64,000 bases of DNA from positions 620,001 through 684,000 of the forward strand of contig NZ_CP102509.1 of NCBI RefSeq assembly GCF_024611995.1, read 5' to 3'. The stretch comes from Streptomyces sp. NBC_00162. Its GTDB lineage: Bacteria > Actinomycetota > Actinomycetes > Streptomycetales > Streptomycetaceae. Within the stretch, counting starts at the first letter, position 1, and the number at the start of each line of letters is the position of its first letter. The notes under the pieces are model-generated. The model did no database searches. It had not been told where the DNA came from and worked only from the letters and a program-made list of their open reading frames with translations. A program made the position numbers and the translations under genes. This document shows positions 37,094-46,190 of this stretch, piece after piece.

Positions 37094-37927
37094 TCAGCGG
37101 AAGGCGTTGGTGTTCTCTGAAGCCCACTGCTGGAACGGGCGGGCCGGCGTTCCGGTGACCTGTGAAACCGTGTCGCGCACCATCAGCAGCTCGTGGTTCA
37201 CGTCTCCGCCGGTGACGTCGAGTACCGCGTCCGCGGCCTCGGGCCCGAAGACCGCGGCCATCTGTGCGTGGGCCTGCTGGCGGCTGATTTCGGCGAAGGG
37301 GACCTCCCGACCCAGTGCTGCCGCGATGGCCTCGACCTGCTGTCGGGCGGTCACCGGCTCTGGACCGGTCAAGGCATACGTGAGTCCGTGGTGGCCGGGC
37401 TCGGTCAGTGCCACGCGTGCTACCGATGCGATGTCCGCGGGGTGGATGGTTGGCAGCGCGGTTTCGGCGTACGGCGCGTGGACGGTCTCGTGGCCACGGA
37501 TGGAAGCGGCCCACATCAGGGCGTTCGAGGCGAACTGCGTCGGCCGCAGGATCGTCCAGGCCATGCCGCTTGCCTTGAGCAGTTGCTCCACCGCGAGGTT
37601 CTCGCCGGCGGGGCCGAGGTGCGGGTGGGTCTGGACGGTGATGGACGACACCAGCACGACGTGCTCCACGCCCGCCTCCCGGGCGGCTTCGAGGATGTCG
37701 GCGTCTGGGCCCAGACGCGAAACGAGAAACAGCGAGCGCACCCCCTCCAGCACGGGCTTCAACGATGCCGGCTCTGCGAAGTCGCCCTCCACGGCCTCGA
37801 CCCCGTCGGGGAAGACGGCCCGTGCGGCATCACGGGTCAACCCTCTCAGCGGCCCGACACCGCGAGCGTGCAGCTCCTTCAGCAGGGCACTGCCTATGTT
37901 TCCGGTGGCTCCGGTCACGAGGATCAT
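37094..37927 (-). CDS. NmrA-like NAD(P)-binding protein / NAD(P)H azoreductase-type SDR
   Basis: 277 residues from ATG 37927 (MILVTGATGNIGSALLKELH). The Rossmann glycine motif GATGNIG is at the N-terminus. EGDFAEPASLKPVLEGVRSL, VVLVSSITVQTH and TILRPTQFASNALMWAASIR follow, matching atypical SDRs of the NmrA/QOR2 group, which lack a strict catalytic triad and may act as redox sensors or quinone/azo reductases. The N-terminal 19 codons of the longer frame are unlikely to be translated. Confidence 0.9.
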   Translation of the reverse strand: MILVTGATGNIGSALLKELHARGVGPLRGLTRDAARAVFPDGVEAVEGDFAEPASLKPVLEGVRSLFLVSRLGPDADILEAAREAGVEHVVLVSSITVQTHPHLGPAGENLAVEQLLKASGMAWTILRPTQFASNALMWAASIRGHETVHAPYAETALPTIHPADIASVARVALTEPGHHGLTYALTGPEPVTARQQVEAIAAALGREVPFAEISRQQAHAQMAAVFGPEAADAVLDVTGGDVNHELLMVRDTVSQVTGTPARPFQQWASENTNAFR

Positions 37928-38179
37928 GGGTGTGTTTCCCGTCGTCAGATGATCAAGTAGGCAACACGCTAAATCCTCAATCACACTTCAGGTCAAGAAA
38001 CGCCCGGCCATACCCGCGGCTGGGCACGGTCACGTGTACGCCGACACTGCCCCTCGAGAGCGCCCAGGCGCGCGCGGTGGCTCCACGGCAGCCGCACATC
38101 CAACGCCACGAGGCCCAGCAGCAGTCCGCTGCCCACCAGCGCCGCTCGCCTCGTCGGCGGCCAGTCGTAGGGTGACCGG

Positions 38180-38653
38180 GTGAGTGACATCTACGAGCTG
38201 ATGATTTCCGTGGACCTGCGGGACGAGATCTCCGAGCAGGAGCTCGCCGAGCTGAGCTGGCATCTGGGGATCGGGCCGCAACCAGAGCGTCTGTTCATCG
38301 TCACCGCGTTCCCAGTCGTGGTGGACGACTCGGGGATCCCGGTGATCGAGGACGATCCGTATCCACTACTGGCTGGGCGCGGCGCGGCATCGCGGGTGGG
38401 TGGTGTGCTCTGCTCGGCACTGGCCAGTCGCGCGGACCTGCCGCGGAAGGGCTGGTCGCTGATGTCCCGACAGGAGATCCACCCGGACGAGTTCGAGAAG
38501 GTCGGCGAGCTGCTCTGCTGGCTGGCCACAAGGGCTCACGAAACGCATCTGCTGGGGGATGGCGCGGTCGGGATGGGATTCCTCCGGTTCTATGAAGCCG
38601 AGGTTCCAGATGTACTTCAGGTCGCTAGCGGACGGGTCAGCTGGCCAACCTGA
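38180..38653 (+). CDS. Conserved hypothetical protein
   Basis: 157 residues from GTG 38180. Soluble alpha/beta protein, acidic: MSDIYELMISVDLRDEISEQ, then ELSWHLGIGPQPERLFIVTA, and a conserved-looking LAGRGAASRVGGVLCSALA. It resembles small uncharacterised Streptomyces proteins. The 252 bases upstream hold nothing I can support. No domain assigned. Confidence 0.7.
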   Translation: MSDIYELMISVDLRDEISEQELAELSWHLGIGPQPERLFIVTAFPVVVDDSGIPVIEDDPYPLLAGRGAASRVGGVLCSALASRADLPRKGWSLMSRQEIHPDEFEKVGELLCWLATRAHETHLLGDGAVGMGFLRFYEAEVPDVLQVASGRVSWPT

Positions 38654-38753
38654 AGAGAACGGCCGAGGTCGGCTACCCTCCGGAGCCGGCGGGTTTGGGG
38701 CGGTCCGTCGCCCGGCCGGACTCATGGCCGGGGCCTGGGGCCCTTCTTTCGGA

Positions 38754-39659
38754 TCAGGACGGATCTGCCCAGGTGAGGGACCGCCAGACGTGCTGGGCCC
38801 AGGCGAGATCCGCGGGCTCTTCATGAGTGCAGAACACCCCGGCGGCGGTGCCGGAGGCCGGCACCGTGAAGCCGTAGAACTCGTGCCGTTCCCGGCCGTG
38901 GTCGTCCGGGGTCAGCCAGAAGGCGTGGCGGAGACCGCCGGGCAGAAGCTCGGTTAGCCGCTGCGCGGGAAGCTTGTCGGGGGCTCCGGCGAGCAGTGCG
39001 GAGAGGAAGTCCTCGGGGGTACGTCCCGGGTTGTCGTCCATGAACACGGTCACGGCGACGCTGCGGTCCGGCCCGGCGAACTGGTCCGCTCCGTCGGCGA
39101 ACCGGGCGGTGAGGCCCGCGCTGCGGACGATGGACCAGTGGTCGCCGAGGTCGGTTCGCACGTCGACGGGGAGCTGGTGCGGGAAGCGGCTGAGGACGTG
39201 GTCCCGGTCCCAGGTGTCTTCCAGGACGCGGGTGGCCGTCGGGTGGTGGCCTACGACGAGGTGTGGCAGCTCCTCAGGGTCGGCGACCCGGGCGGTGAAC
39301 GGGGCGCCCAGCAGGTCGTCGCCCCAGGGACGAATCTTGTTGGCGAGCCTGCCCCTGAAGGCGAGATCGGCGTAGCCGTGGTCCTCCCACATGTCGTGGG
39401 CCTTCCGGAGGGCGGCGTCGTCGACCTCCAGCCAGATGCCCAGGACGAGTTCCGTCTCGTGCGTCAGCCGGATGGGCAGCAGGCACCGGATGAATGAGCC
39501 GACGCCGTCAACCCGGAGCAGCGCGGAGGGGCCGAGCCGGTGCCGGGCCTCTTCAGGTGCGGTGAGCGCAGCGTCGGGCAGGTTGTAGCCGACGTCGATA
39601 CGCCGCTCGTCTGTGAGGGAGTCGCCGCAGCAGGAACAGGAGGGCAGGTGGCTGGTCAC
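38754..39659 (-). CDS. DUF2199 domain-containing protein
   Basis: 301 residues from GTG 39659. The N-terminus has a CxCC box (LPSCSCCGDSLTDERRIDVG), then the DUF2199 core VDGVGSFIRCLLPIRLTHET, LVLGIWLEVDDAALRKAHDM and WEDHGYADLAFRGRLANKI. The second half (about residues 170-301) is an independent domain of unknown type, ending AQHVWRSLTWADPS. Many DUF2199 proteins stop after about 160 residues, so this one is a two-domain version. Confidence 0.85.
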   Translation of the reverse strand: MTSHLPSCSCCGDSLTDERRIDVGYNLPDAALTAPEEARHRLGPSALLRVDGVGSFIRCLLPIRLTHETELVLGIWLEVDDAALRKAHDMWEDHGYADLAFRGRLANKIRPWGDDLLGAPFTARVADPEELPHLVVGHHPTATRVLEDTWDRDHVLSRFPHQLPVDVRTDLGDHWSIVRSAGLTARFADGADQFAGPDRSVAVTVFMDDNPGRTPEDFLSALLAGAPDKLPAQRLTELLPGGLRHAFWLTPDDHGRERHEFYGFTVPASGTAAGVFCTHEEPADLAWAQHVWRSLTWADPS

Positions 39660-39782
39660 GCCGCCAGCTTAGGTAGCGGCTGCACTGCCCAGATGCCCGG
39701 GGCGCCCTCGGGGCGGCCACTCACACAGATCTGGCCGCACGGTGATCCGAAGGAAACGCCTTGGGTCGGCAGGACGCGGAAG

Positions 39783-39809
39783 CCCCGCGCCCGGTCGCCA
39801 GGCGCGGGG
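39783..39809 (-). terminator. Strong stem-loop after the secreted-protein gene at 39.8 kb
   Basis: CCCCGCGCC at 39783-39791 pairs with GGCGCGGGG at 39801-39809, sixteen bases beyond the stop of the 39825-40730 gene. Confidence 0.75.
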
Positions 39810-39824
39810 TTCCTCCCCGTGTTG

Positions 39825-40730
39825 CTACTTCTTCACCCTGGTCAGGTGCACTGCCGCGATGTCACTCGCGGTGACGGCGACCTGGTAGTCGGTGTCGACC
39901 GCGGTGGCGGTCGCCTTGACCTCAACATCACCGCCCTGGAAGGGGGTGGTTCCCGTGGGGTCCGCCTGGGCGCTCCAGGCGACCGGCGGGCCGGGTACGC
40001 ACTTCACGGTGGCGCTGTACGGGCCGCGGATCAAGATGTTCCGCTTGACCTGGGTGACCAGGCCCGACACGTCAACCTGGGCCGGCTTGTTGCAAGTGAC
40101 TTTGCCGTGCACGGTGGCCTTGCCGTTGAGTGCGCTGGCCTGGCCCTCGAGCGTCACCCCGACGCCAAGCGAAAGCTCGGCAGGGGCCGCCGGATTCTTG
40201 ACGTGCACCTGGCCGCGCAGGGCAGACTCGCCACCCTCGCAATGCTGCTCGTAGACGGCGTCAAGGGCCTCGACGTACCCGTTAGGGCCCCAGTTGATCT
40301 TCGAGATGGTGAAGGTCCCGGTCAGTGTGCCGCAGCCGCGGCCGTTGCCGTCGTGGTTGAGGCCGGGAGCGTTGGCCCCGTTGAACGGGTAGCGGGTGGC
40401 GTCCTCGTAGGTCTTCGCCTGGAGCTGCTGGCCTTCCGGCGCAGACAGGGAGACGGACCACCAGTCACCGTTGGCGCCGCTGATGCTGACGTCGACCAGG
40501 CCGCGGGCCGCGGACCCGCTCACCTGGATCCGGTCCGTGCCAGCAGAGTAGGTGTAGGAGCCACCGCCGCTGATGTAGTCCCCTGGGTCGCCGCTGAAGC
40601 TGACGGTCCCCTCCGTCACCGGCTGCGCATGCGCAGCCGCTGCCGTCACAAGGCCACCCGTGGCCAGCGCCAGCGCGAGCCCCAGCCCGGTTGCGGTGCG
40701 TGCCAGGGCGCGACGCATCGTGTGTTTCAT
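39825..40730 (-). CDS. Secreted beta-rich protein
   Basis: 301 residues from ATG 40730 (MKHTMRRALARTATGLGLAL). A signal peptide ends near AAAAHAQPVTEG. The mature protein is rich in Gly, Ser, Thr and Val: TVSFSGDPGDYISGGGSYTY, WWSVSLSAPEGQQLQAKTYE, NGRGCGTLTGTFTISKINW, and a second domain with VKCVPGPPVAWSAQADPTGT. Two or three beta-sandwich domains and one or two disulfides are likely. No catalytic motif. It is followed by a strong terminator. Confidence 0.85.
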   Translation of the reverse strand: MKHTMRRALARTATGLGLALALATGGLVTAAAAHAQPVTEGTVSFSGDPGDYISGGGSYTYSAGTDRIQVSGSAARGLVDVSISGANGDWWSVSLSAPEGQQLQAKTYEDATRYPFNGANAPGLNHDGNGRGCGTLTGTFTISKINWGPNGYVEALDAVYEQHCEGGESALRGQVHVKNPAAPAELSLGVGVTLEGQASALNGKATVHGKVTCNKPAQVDVSGLVTQVKRNILIRGPYSATVKCVPGPPVAWSAQADPTGTTPFQGGDVEVKATATAVDTDYQVAVTASDIAAVHLTRVKK

Positions 40731-41182
40731 CAAAACTATCCCCCCACGTGACATGCGTGGAACCCCGCGCGGCCTGCTGCCGCAAGGGCCACCGGAGTCT
40801 CGCAAGACGGGATACCTGGGGCAACTCCTTTTGCAGAATGGGCTGTTGGGGGCGCTGAGCCTGGTGGCTGTAATGGAAAAGGTCCTGCCGTGGATCCCCT
40901 CACCGGGCGACAGCTCCCAGCAGCACGGCGCACGGTGGAAGAGCAGGTGTTCTGTTCCTCCAGGCAGGCAGTGTCTTTCATCGAGCGTGTTCTATCTAGC
41001 GACCTCAGCCGCTCGCCCGATGTGGGTGACCGCGCCCAGCGGCTCCTGGACACCCTGGACGCCTTGGACGCCTTGGACGCACAGAGCCACGAGGGCGCAC
41101 TTCGCGCCCAACACCGGCTTGCGGACGAGCGACGAGCGAGAACCTGCCGCTGCTCGGATGCGTCGATCCATACGACGACACC
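40731..41182. other. Intergenic region without a supported gene
   Basis: About 450 bases. The promoter of the secreted-protein gene must lie at its left. A 9-base tandem (GGACGCCTT, repeated near 41058-41082) is present. Around 41140-41182 the frame leading into the next small ORF already looks coding (NLPLLGCVDPYDDT). Confidence 0.4.
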
Positions 41183-41368
41183 ATGTTCAACCGGTCGCAG
41201 CTCAGGGTCCTGATCCCGGAACTCCGGGCTTTGGCGGAAGGCTCAGCCGCCGAAGAAGCCGAGGCGGTGCACGAAATCCTTGCTCTGACTGCTCAAGTCG
41301 AGCGCAAGGCCCACCGATACCTCGTCTTCAACGACGACTGCCGACGCCACTTCCACAGCAGGCCCTAG
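41183..41368 (+). CDS. Small conserved protein, probably 5'-truncated
   Basis: 61 residues from ATG 41183: MFNRSQLRVLIPELRALAEG, then AHRYLVFNDDCRRHFHSRP. The conserved sequence extends upstream of the ATG in the same frame (NLPLLGCVDPYDDT), a typical beginning of a small Streptomyces family. No start codon lies between it and an in-frame TGA at about 41024. The original start seems lost or shifted. Confidence 0.5.
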   Translation: MFNRSQLRVLIPELRALAEGSAAEEAEAVHEILALTAQVERKAHRYLVFNDDCRRHFHSRP

Positions 41369-41455
41369 CGGGGGCCGTGCTCATCGGACGTAGCGCGCTA
41401 GCAGTCGCGCGGCGAGTCCGGCGGGTAAATCTCAACGGGCTGGTAGCTTCCACAG

Positions 41456-41815
41456 GTGATCAACGGTGCACACACGATCATCTACGCGAGCAATGCGCAG
41501 GCGACGCGCGCCTTCTTCCGCGATGTGCTCGAGTTCCCGCACATCGACGCCGGAGACAGCTGGCTCATCTTCAAATCCCCACCTGGCGAACTGGCTGTAC
41601 ACCCAGCCGATCCGCAGGCCGCTGGCAACAGCGAGCTGTTCCTGATGTGCGACGACCTCGCCGCCACGGTCACGGATCTGAAGGCCAAGGGGGTCGAATT
41701 CACGACGGACATCTCCCACCAGGGCTGGGGACTGGTCACCACCCTGGCTGTGCCGGGCGCGGGCACGCTCGGTCTGTATCAGCCAAGGCACGACACCGCG
41801 TACGACCTGGAATGA
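41456..41815 (+). CDS. VOC (glyoxalase-fold) family protein
   Basis: 119 residues from GTG 41456. It has the two VOC modules: HTIIYASNAQATRAFFRDVL, then DSWLIFKSPPGELAVHPA, and SELFLMCDDLAATVTDLKAK, then the closing GTLGLYQPRHD. Possible metal ligands are the His in HPAD and the Glu in SELFLM. Single-domain members work as dimers in antibiotic binding or small-molecule conversion. The 41816-42050 stretch that follows has no gene. Confidence 0.85.
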   Translation: MINGAHTIIYASNAQATRAFFRDVLEFPHIDAGDSWLIFKSPPGELAVHPADPQAAGNSELFLMCDDLAATVTDLKAKGVEFTTDISHQGWGLVTTLAVPGAGTLGLYQPRHDTAYDLE

Positions 41816-42050
41816 TCCGCATCACCGTTCGTTGCGGCGCCATCCATTCCGTACGCGCCGGAGCGAGCCTCCCCCTGCGCCCCGACCGCCCCTGATCGTG
41901 CCCGGCGGCAAAAGGCGACGTTCCCTTTGCCGCTCCCCGCATCGGTACAGCACCTATCGGCGAGGTTGATCTTGGGAGCACGGCCCTGACGACCGCACAG
42001 CACCAAAATATCCCGCGCACCCACACGTCGGCCCCTGGCCACCCCGGCGG

Positions 42051-42710
42051 TCAGTTGCCGGTCCGGCCTCGGCCCGCGGCGGCCGCGTCGAGCCGGTGCT
42101 CCCGCAGTGTCGCGCGCAGTTCGTCCAGGCCGGTGAACAGCTCACCGCGCAGACCGGCGGCGCGCGCCGCGCACACGTTCTCCTGCCTGTCATCCACGAA
42201 GAGGACGTCCGCCGGTTCGACTCCGAGCGCCCGCACACACCACGCGTATGCGCCCGGCTCGGGTTTCGCGTGACCGATCCGGCAGGAGAACCCGCACACC
42301 TCGAAGTGCCTCAGCCAGGCGTGGTGCGCTTCGTAGTGCGCGGCCAGTTCCGGTGGGATGTTGGAGAGCAGGCCGAGGCGCCGGCCCGCTGCCGCAAGCT
42401 CCTCGATGAGCGTCACCATATCCCCGTCGACCGCGCTCCAGCCGGAGATATCGGCCTCGATGAGCGCCCCGATGCGTGCGGCGTCGAAGCGTGTGCCCAG
42501 AGACGTCCCCACCTCGTGCCAGTAGGCCGGACCGGTCAGCTCACCCCGGTCGTATGGCGGGCGCAGCCGCCAGTACGCTTCCCAGAAGGCGGGCGCGGGC
42601 GCCCCGGCGGTCGAGACGAGCACCGTTCTCGCTTCCGGGGACTGGTGCTGTGCGATGACGCCGAACAGGTCGAAGAGGACGGTGCCTTGGGACGTCATGG
42701 TCCGCCTCAT
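42051..42710 (-). CDS. HAD-superfamily hydrolase
   Basis: 219 residues, start ATG 42710 overlapping the TGA of the DeoR gene (ATGA). HAD motifs: motif I VLFDLFGVI (nucleophile Asp, with Leu at the next position and Phe where acid/base Asp is often found), motif II LLSNIPPEL, motif III Lys in GHAKPEPGAY, and motif IV VLFVDDRQENV. Substrate may be a sugar or nucleotide phosphate. DeoR-HAD coupling is common for sugar-phosphate stress genes. Confidence 0.88.
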   Translation of the reverse strand: MRRTMTSQGTVLFDLFGVIAQHQSPEARTVLVSTAGAPAPAFWEAYWRLRPPYDRGELTGPAYWHEVGTSLGTRFDAARIGALIEADISGWSAVDGDMVTLIEELAAAGRRLGLLSNIPPELAAHYEAHHAWLRHFEVCGFSCRIGHAKPEPGAYAWCVRALGVEPADVLFVDDRQENVCAARAAGLRGELFTGLDELRATLREHRLDAAAAGRGRTGN

Positions 42711-43465
42711 ACCTTCCGTACGGTGACGCCGGCCGTCGCCAGCGCATCGGTCACCTCGGTCGGCGCCGACTCATCGGTGACCACGGCGTGGAGCGCGGTG
42801 GGTGGCGCCACGAACGCCAGGGCCGTGCGGGAGAGTTTGCCTCCCTCGGCAACGGCGATGGTGCGCCGGGCGGACGCGATCGCCGCACGTTTGACAGCCG
42901 CGTCGGCGAGATCGTAGGCGGTCAGCCCGTCGTCGGCGGTGAGGCCGCAGCAGCCGATGACGGCCGTGTCGAAACGGACCGCCGCGAGGGAGGCTTCCGC
43001 GAGGGGGCCGGTCAGCGCCAGCTCGCCCGGCCTCGGCTCGCCGCCCGGGAGCAGCAGCCGCACCGAAGGGGAGCCGGTCAGCGCGTTGGCGGCGTGCAGC
43101 GACAACGGCATGATGGTGACGCGGCGGTCGCGCAGTGCCCTGGCGACCTCCAGGCACGTCGTCCCGCTGTCGATGACGACGGACTCGCCATCGGCGATCA
43201 GCGCGGCGACGTCCGCCGCGATCCGGCGCTTGACCTCCGCCCCCTCCTGAGCCCGCAGTCCGAACGGCGGCTCCTCTCCACGGAGGAGCAGGCTGCGTGC
43301 ACCGCCGCGGAAGCGTTCCAGCACGCCCTGTTCTGCCAGGATCTCCAGGTCACGGCGCACCGTCATCTCGGAGCAGTCAGCGAGCGCGGCCAGCTCGGCC
43401 ACGCTCAGTTCACCCGCCTCCCGTACGGCGGCGGCGATCCGGCGGTGTCGTTCGGTAGTCCCCAT
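42707..43465 (-). CDS. DeoR-family transcriptional regulator
   Basis: 252 residues from ATG 43465 (MGTTERHRRIAAAVREAGEL). The N-terminal HTH is SVAELAALADCSEMTVRRDL. The C-terminal sugar-phosphate sensor domain has the signatures IADGESVVIDSGTTCLEVAR and VIGCCGLTADDGLTAYDLAD, then KRAAIASARRTIAVAEGGKL. It is divergent from an MFS transporter over a palindromic operator and coupled to the HAD gene. The three probably form a small regulon. Confidence 0.93.
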   Translation of the reverse strand: MGTTERHRRIAAAVREAGELSVAELAALADCSEMTVRRDLEILAEQGVLERFRGGARSLLLRGEEPPFGLRAQEGAEVKRRIAADVAALIADGESVVIDSGTTCLEVARALRDRRVTIMPLSLHAANALTGSPSVRLLLPGGEPRPGELALTGPLAEASLAAVRFDTAVIGCCGLTADDGLTAYDLADAAVKRAAIASARRTIAVAEGGKLSRTALAFVAPPTALHAVVTDESAPTEVTDALATAGVTVRKV

Positions 43466-43487
43466 GAAAGCATTGCACACCAAGTGC

Positions 43488-43524
43488 GTTCGATAGTCAA
43501 GCTATCGAACACGATAATTGTTCG
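43488..43524. promoter_or_regulatory. DeoR operator palindromes
   Basis: GTTCGATAG-TCAAG-CTATCGAAC (43488-43510) has perfect 9-base arms. CGAACA (43506-43511) and TGTTCG (43519-43524) form a second, overlapping inverted repeat. Both lie in the 61-base gap between DeoR and the divergent transporter. Confidence 0.72.
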
Positions 43525-43526
43525 TT

Positions 43527-44846
43527 ATGTTTGCTGACATGAACCAAACCCTACGAGCCGCCCGACTCGCCACGTTCTCCTTCTTCGCCCTGAACGGCTT
43601 CCTGATGGGCATGTGGATCGTGCACATCCCCGCGGTCGAATCCCGGACGGGGATCGGCCATGCCGTGCTGGGGTGGCTCCTTCTGCTGCTGGGCGGTGGT
43701 GCGTTCGCCGGGATGCAGCTGTGCGGCCGCCTCACCGACCGCATGGGCGCCCGCCGGGTCGTGCCTGCGGGTGCCGCGCTGTGCAGTGCGGCGGTGGTGC
43801 TGCCGGCCCTGGCCGTCGACGCGCCGACCCTCGGGGTGGCGCTGTTCCTGCTCGGTTTCGGCAACGGCTGGCTCGACGTCAGCATGAACACCCACGCCAT
43901 CCAGGTGGAGCGCGGATACGCCCGACCCGTCATGTCTGCGTTCCACGCGGTGTTCTCGCTCGGCGGCGTGCTCGCCGCGCTGGTCGGCGCGCGGCTCATC
44001 ACCTGGGGGTGGGACCTGGGAGTCACCCTCACTGCCGTCGCCGTGACCGGTCTCGTGGTGACTGTTATCGCCACTCCGGCTCTCCTCAGCCCTCGGGGCG
44101 GCGCTCCCAGCTGCGCCCGCTCCGACGCTACGGCCGTCGGCGTCGCCACGGCGTCCACCGGTACGGCGGCCGACGGCGCACGCCCGGCACGGCGGCGGCG
44201 GACACCCCGACGGGTGTGGGTCCTGGCCGTGTTGACCCTGCTGCTCATGCTCTGCGAAGGCGTCGCCAACGACTGGAGCGTGCTGCACCTGGAGGGCGTA
44301 CTCGGCGCGTCCGCCGCCACCGCGGCCTTCGCCTACGGTGCCTTCGCCACGGCCATGACGGTGGGCCGGCTGCTCACCGACCGGGTCGCTGCCCGCACCG
44401 GGCCCGTGTTCGTCGTTCGCTACGGCGCCTCCGCCGCGGGCGCCGGTCTGGCCGTCGCCGCGCTGTCGCCGTGGGTGGTGCTCGCGCTGGCGGGCTGGGC
44501 GGTCTTCGGGCTCGGGCTGTCCGGCTGCGTACCGCAGTTCTTCAGTGCCGCCGGACATACCGAGGAGGACGCGGCCGGCGCCCATGTCTCCCGGGTCGCG
44601 GGGCTCGGCTATCTCGGGATGCTGGCAGGACCCGCAGTCATCGGCCCGCTGACCCATCTCGTACCGCTGAACCTCGCCCTGCTGCTGCCCGTGGCACTCT
44701 GCGCGGCGGCGGCTGCGGCCGCGGGCGTGCTCCGCGCCGAGCGTCCGCCGGCGTCCGGGGCGGCTCCCCAGCCGGCGTCCTCCGGCACGCCGTCGGTCGA
44801 CACGGCGCGGCCTGGGTCTAGGTATGGAACTGACGCAGGTTGTTGA
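43527..44846 (+). CDS. MFS transporter
   Basis: About 439 residues, start ATG 43527 or 43539. Twelve membrane helices in two halves; the first half carries MGMWIVHIPAVESRTGIGHA and the loop motif GRLTDRMGARRV, and the second begins after a basic loop (ARPARRRRTPRRVWVLAVLT). VLHLEGVLGASAATAAFAYG and LSGCVPQFFSAAGHTEEDAA are typical of FucP/YbjJ-like MFS proteins. The C-terminal tail is disordered (SGAAPQPASSGTPSVDTA). Regulation by the divergent DeoR protein is likely. Substrate not evident. Confidence 0.92.
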   Translation: MFADMNQTLRAARLATFSFFALNGFLMGMWIVHIPAVESRTGIGHAVLGWLLLLLGGGAFAGMQLCGRLTDRMGARRVVPAGAALCSAAVVLPALAVDAPTLGVALFLLGFGNGWLDVSMNTHAIQVERGYARPVMSAFHAVFSLGGVLAALVGARLITWGWDLGVTLTAVAVTGLVVTVIATPALLSPRGGAPSCARSDATAVGVATASTGTAADGARPARRRRTPRRVWVLAVLTLLLMLCEGVANDWSVLHLEGVLGASAATAAFAYGAFATAMTVGRLLTDRVAARTGPVFVVRYGASAAGAGLAVAALSPWVVLALAGWAVFGLGLSGCVPQFFSAAGHTEEDAAGAHVSRVAGLGYLGMLAGPAVIGPLTHLVPLNLALLLPVALCAAAAAAAGVLRAERPPASGAAPQPASSGTPSVDTARPGSRYGTDAGC

Positions 44847-44849
44847 CAG

Positions 44850-45118
44850 GTGGGGCTCTCGTATTGGGAGACCTGTGCGACTGAACGCGAGCTCTCGAGG
44901 CGGGCGAAGCACGGCTCACCGTGGATGGACTTCCCGCAGAGTTCGGGGCGCGGCAAGGCGCTTTCAGCTCTACTACCTCAGGCCGACGCAGTCGAAGACC
45001 TCGACTGGGTTGCCGCGGTCGATTCCACCATCATCCGTGCACACCAGCACGCCGCCGGGGCCCGCAAAAGGCCCCGGCCGGTGCCGCTCCTGCGGAGGAC
45101 TGACCACCAAGATCCACC
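44850..45118 (+). pseudogene. IS5-family transposase relic
   Basis: A plus-strand fragment reads SPWMDFPQSSGRGKALSALL and then DAVEDLDWVAAVDSTIIRAH QHAAGARKRP in one frame. It matches the DDE-containing middle of the IS5 transposases at 3.5 and 11.3 kb. The start, the part after the frameshift junction, and both inverted repeats are gone. Confidence 0.75.
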
Positions 45119-45349
45119 GTGCGTCGTGGGGGGGCGGACATCGAATGGACCCGCCAAGCCGAACAAGACGCCCCGAAACCGATGAGCGGCTTCGCAAGCT
45201 TCCTGCGCCAGGACCTCGGCGCCGTCACCGCTGAACTCACCCTCCACTGGAGCTCAGGCGTAGTCGAAGGCCACGTCAACATGGTCAAGACTATGGCGGA
45301 GCCCGGCGGGCGGAACGCCGCAGGAGCCGGTGCGGGTCTCGTGCTCTGA
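45119..45349 (+). pseudogene. ISL3-family transposase C-terminal relic
   Basis: The frame reads SGFASFLRQDLGAVTAELTL followed by HWSSGVVEGHVNMVKTMAEP, the conserved end of ISL3 (IS204/IS1001/IS1165) transposases including the catalytic Glu of VVEGHVN. It abuts the IS5 relic directly, so a deletion or recombination fused two different elements. The 45350-45578 stretch that follows is empty. Confidence 0.75.
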
Positions 45350-45578
45350 TCCCGCTGAGGCCATATGCGCCAAGAGGCGGGCGGTTGGAGTCCCGGCCGA
45401 AGACCCTGGCGCTGCTGGCCGCCCGTCGAATCCGGCGGGCGGGGCGGCGGCCCGGCTACTACCCCCAGAGCGCTCTGGGTACCGGGCCTGACCCGCACAC
45501 CCATGCCGGCACGAGCTGGATCTGACCCTACCGGCCCGCCCGGCCTGGCTCACGTGCGGAGCTGCCGCTCGCGTCCGG

Positions 45579-46190
45579 TCAGTTGGTGACCGGCCACTCC
45601 AGCGGTTCCCCGTGGAAGCCCTGCAGCAGTTCCACCGCGACGGGCTTGCGGCCCTCCGGGATGAGGAAGGCGGTGCAGATCTTCTCCGACTGGCCCTGGG
45701 TCAGCTGCTTTTCCGAGTCCGGCTCCGGGCAGTTGGGCCACTTCGCGTCACCCATCATGACGAGGAGGGCACGGGTTCGCTGGCCCGAGTCCGTCTTGAT
45801 GACCAGGTCGTCGTCCATGTCGCTGATCTCCATGGCCGTGCCGCTCTTGTGGGTGAGCGTCGACCAGACGTAGACGGGTATCTGGGGGCCGTCCTTGTCG
45901 TCCTTCTTCAGGCCGGAGTTGTCCATGTCGGCCTTGGTGCCGGTCTTCACCTCGGTCGGCGTGACCGTGAACTTGGCATCCGCCGATCGCGTCTTCGAAC
46001 TCTCCTGCGCCGGGCTGGCCTCACCCAGAGCGAACTTCGTCTTCTTGGCGCCAGCCTTGGAACCGGAACTGGGCGACTGGGAGCTGGAGCTGTTGCTCTT
46101 GCCCAGGCCCAGGTCATTGCAGCCGGTCAGCGCCACGGCCAGAACCACAGCCCCCGCCGCTGCTGGTACGGCACGACTCCACGCACGCAT
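45579..46190 (-). CDS. Lipoprotein
   Basis: 203 residues from ATG 46190. A type II signal ends in the lipobox VALTGC (Cys about residue 24). A Ser/Gly/Lys-rich linker (KSNSSSSQSPSSGSKAGAKK) leads to a soluble domain with EVKTGTKADMDNSGLKKDDK, YVWSTLTHKSGTAMEISDMD and a C-terminal CTAFLIPEGRKPVAVELLQG. The last domain resembles immunoglobulin-like lipoprotein domains of Streptomyces. Anchored on the outside of the membrane; role unknown. Confidence 0.88.
   Translation of the reverse strand: MRAWSRAVPAAAGAVVLAVALTGCNDLGLGKSNSSSSQSPSSGSKAGAKKTKFALGEASPAQESSKTRSADAKFTVTPTEVKTGTKADMDNSGLKKDDKDGPQIPVYVWSTLTHKSGTAMEISDMDDDLVIKTDSGQRTRALLVMMGDAKWPNCPEPDSEKQLTQGQSEKICTAFLIPEGRKPVAVELLQGFHGEPLEWPVTN

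Noticed and set aside
40660..41895. A 411-codon plus-strand frame across the 40.7-41.9 kb region
   Set aside because: Composition is Arg/Ser-rich and it overlaps the signal peptide of the secreted protein and the VOC gene in other frames.
43551..44912. Long minus-strand frame opposite the MFS gene
   Set aside because: Gly/Arg/His-rich translation without structure; the plus-strand MFS protein has twelve helices and standard motifs.
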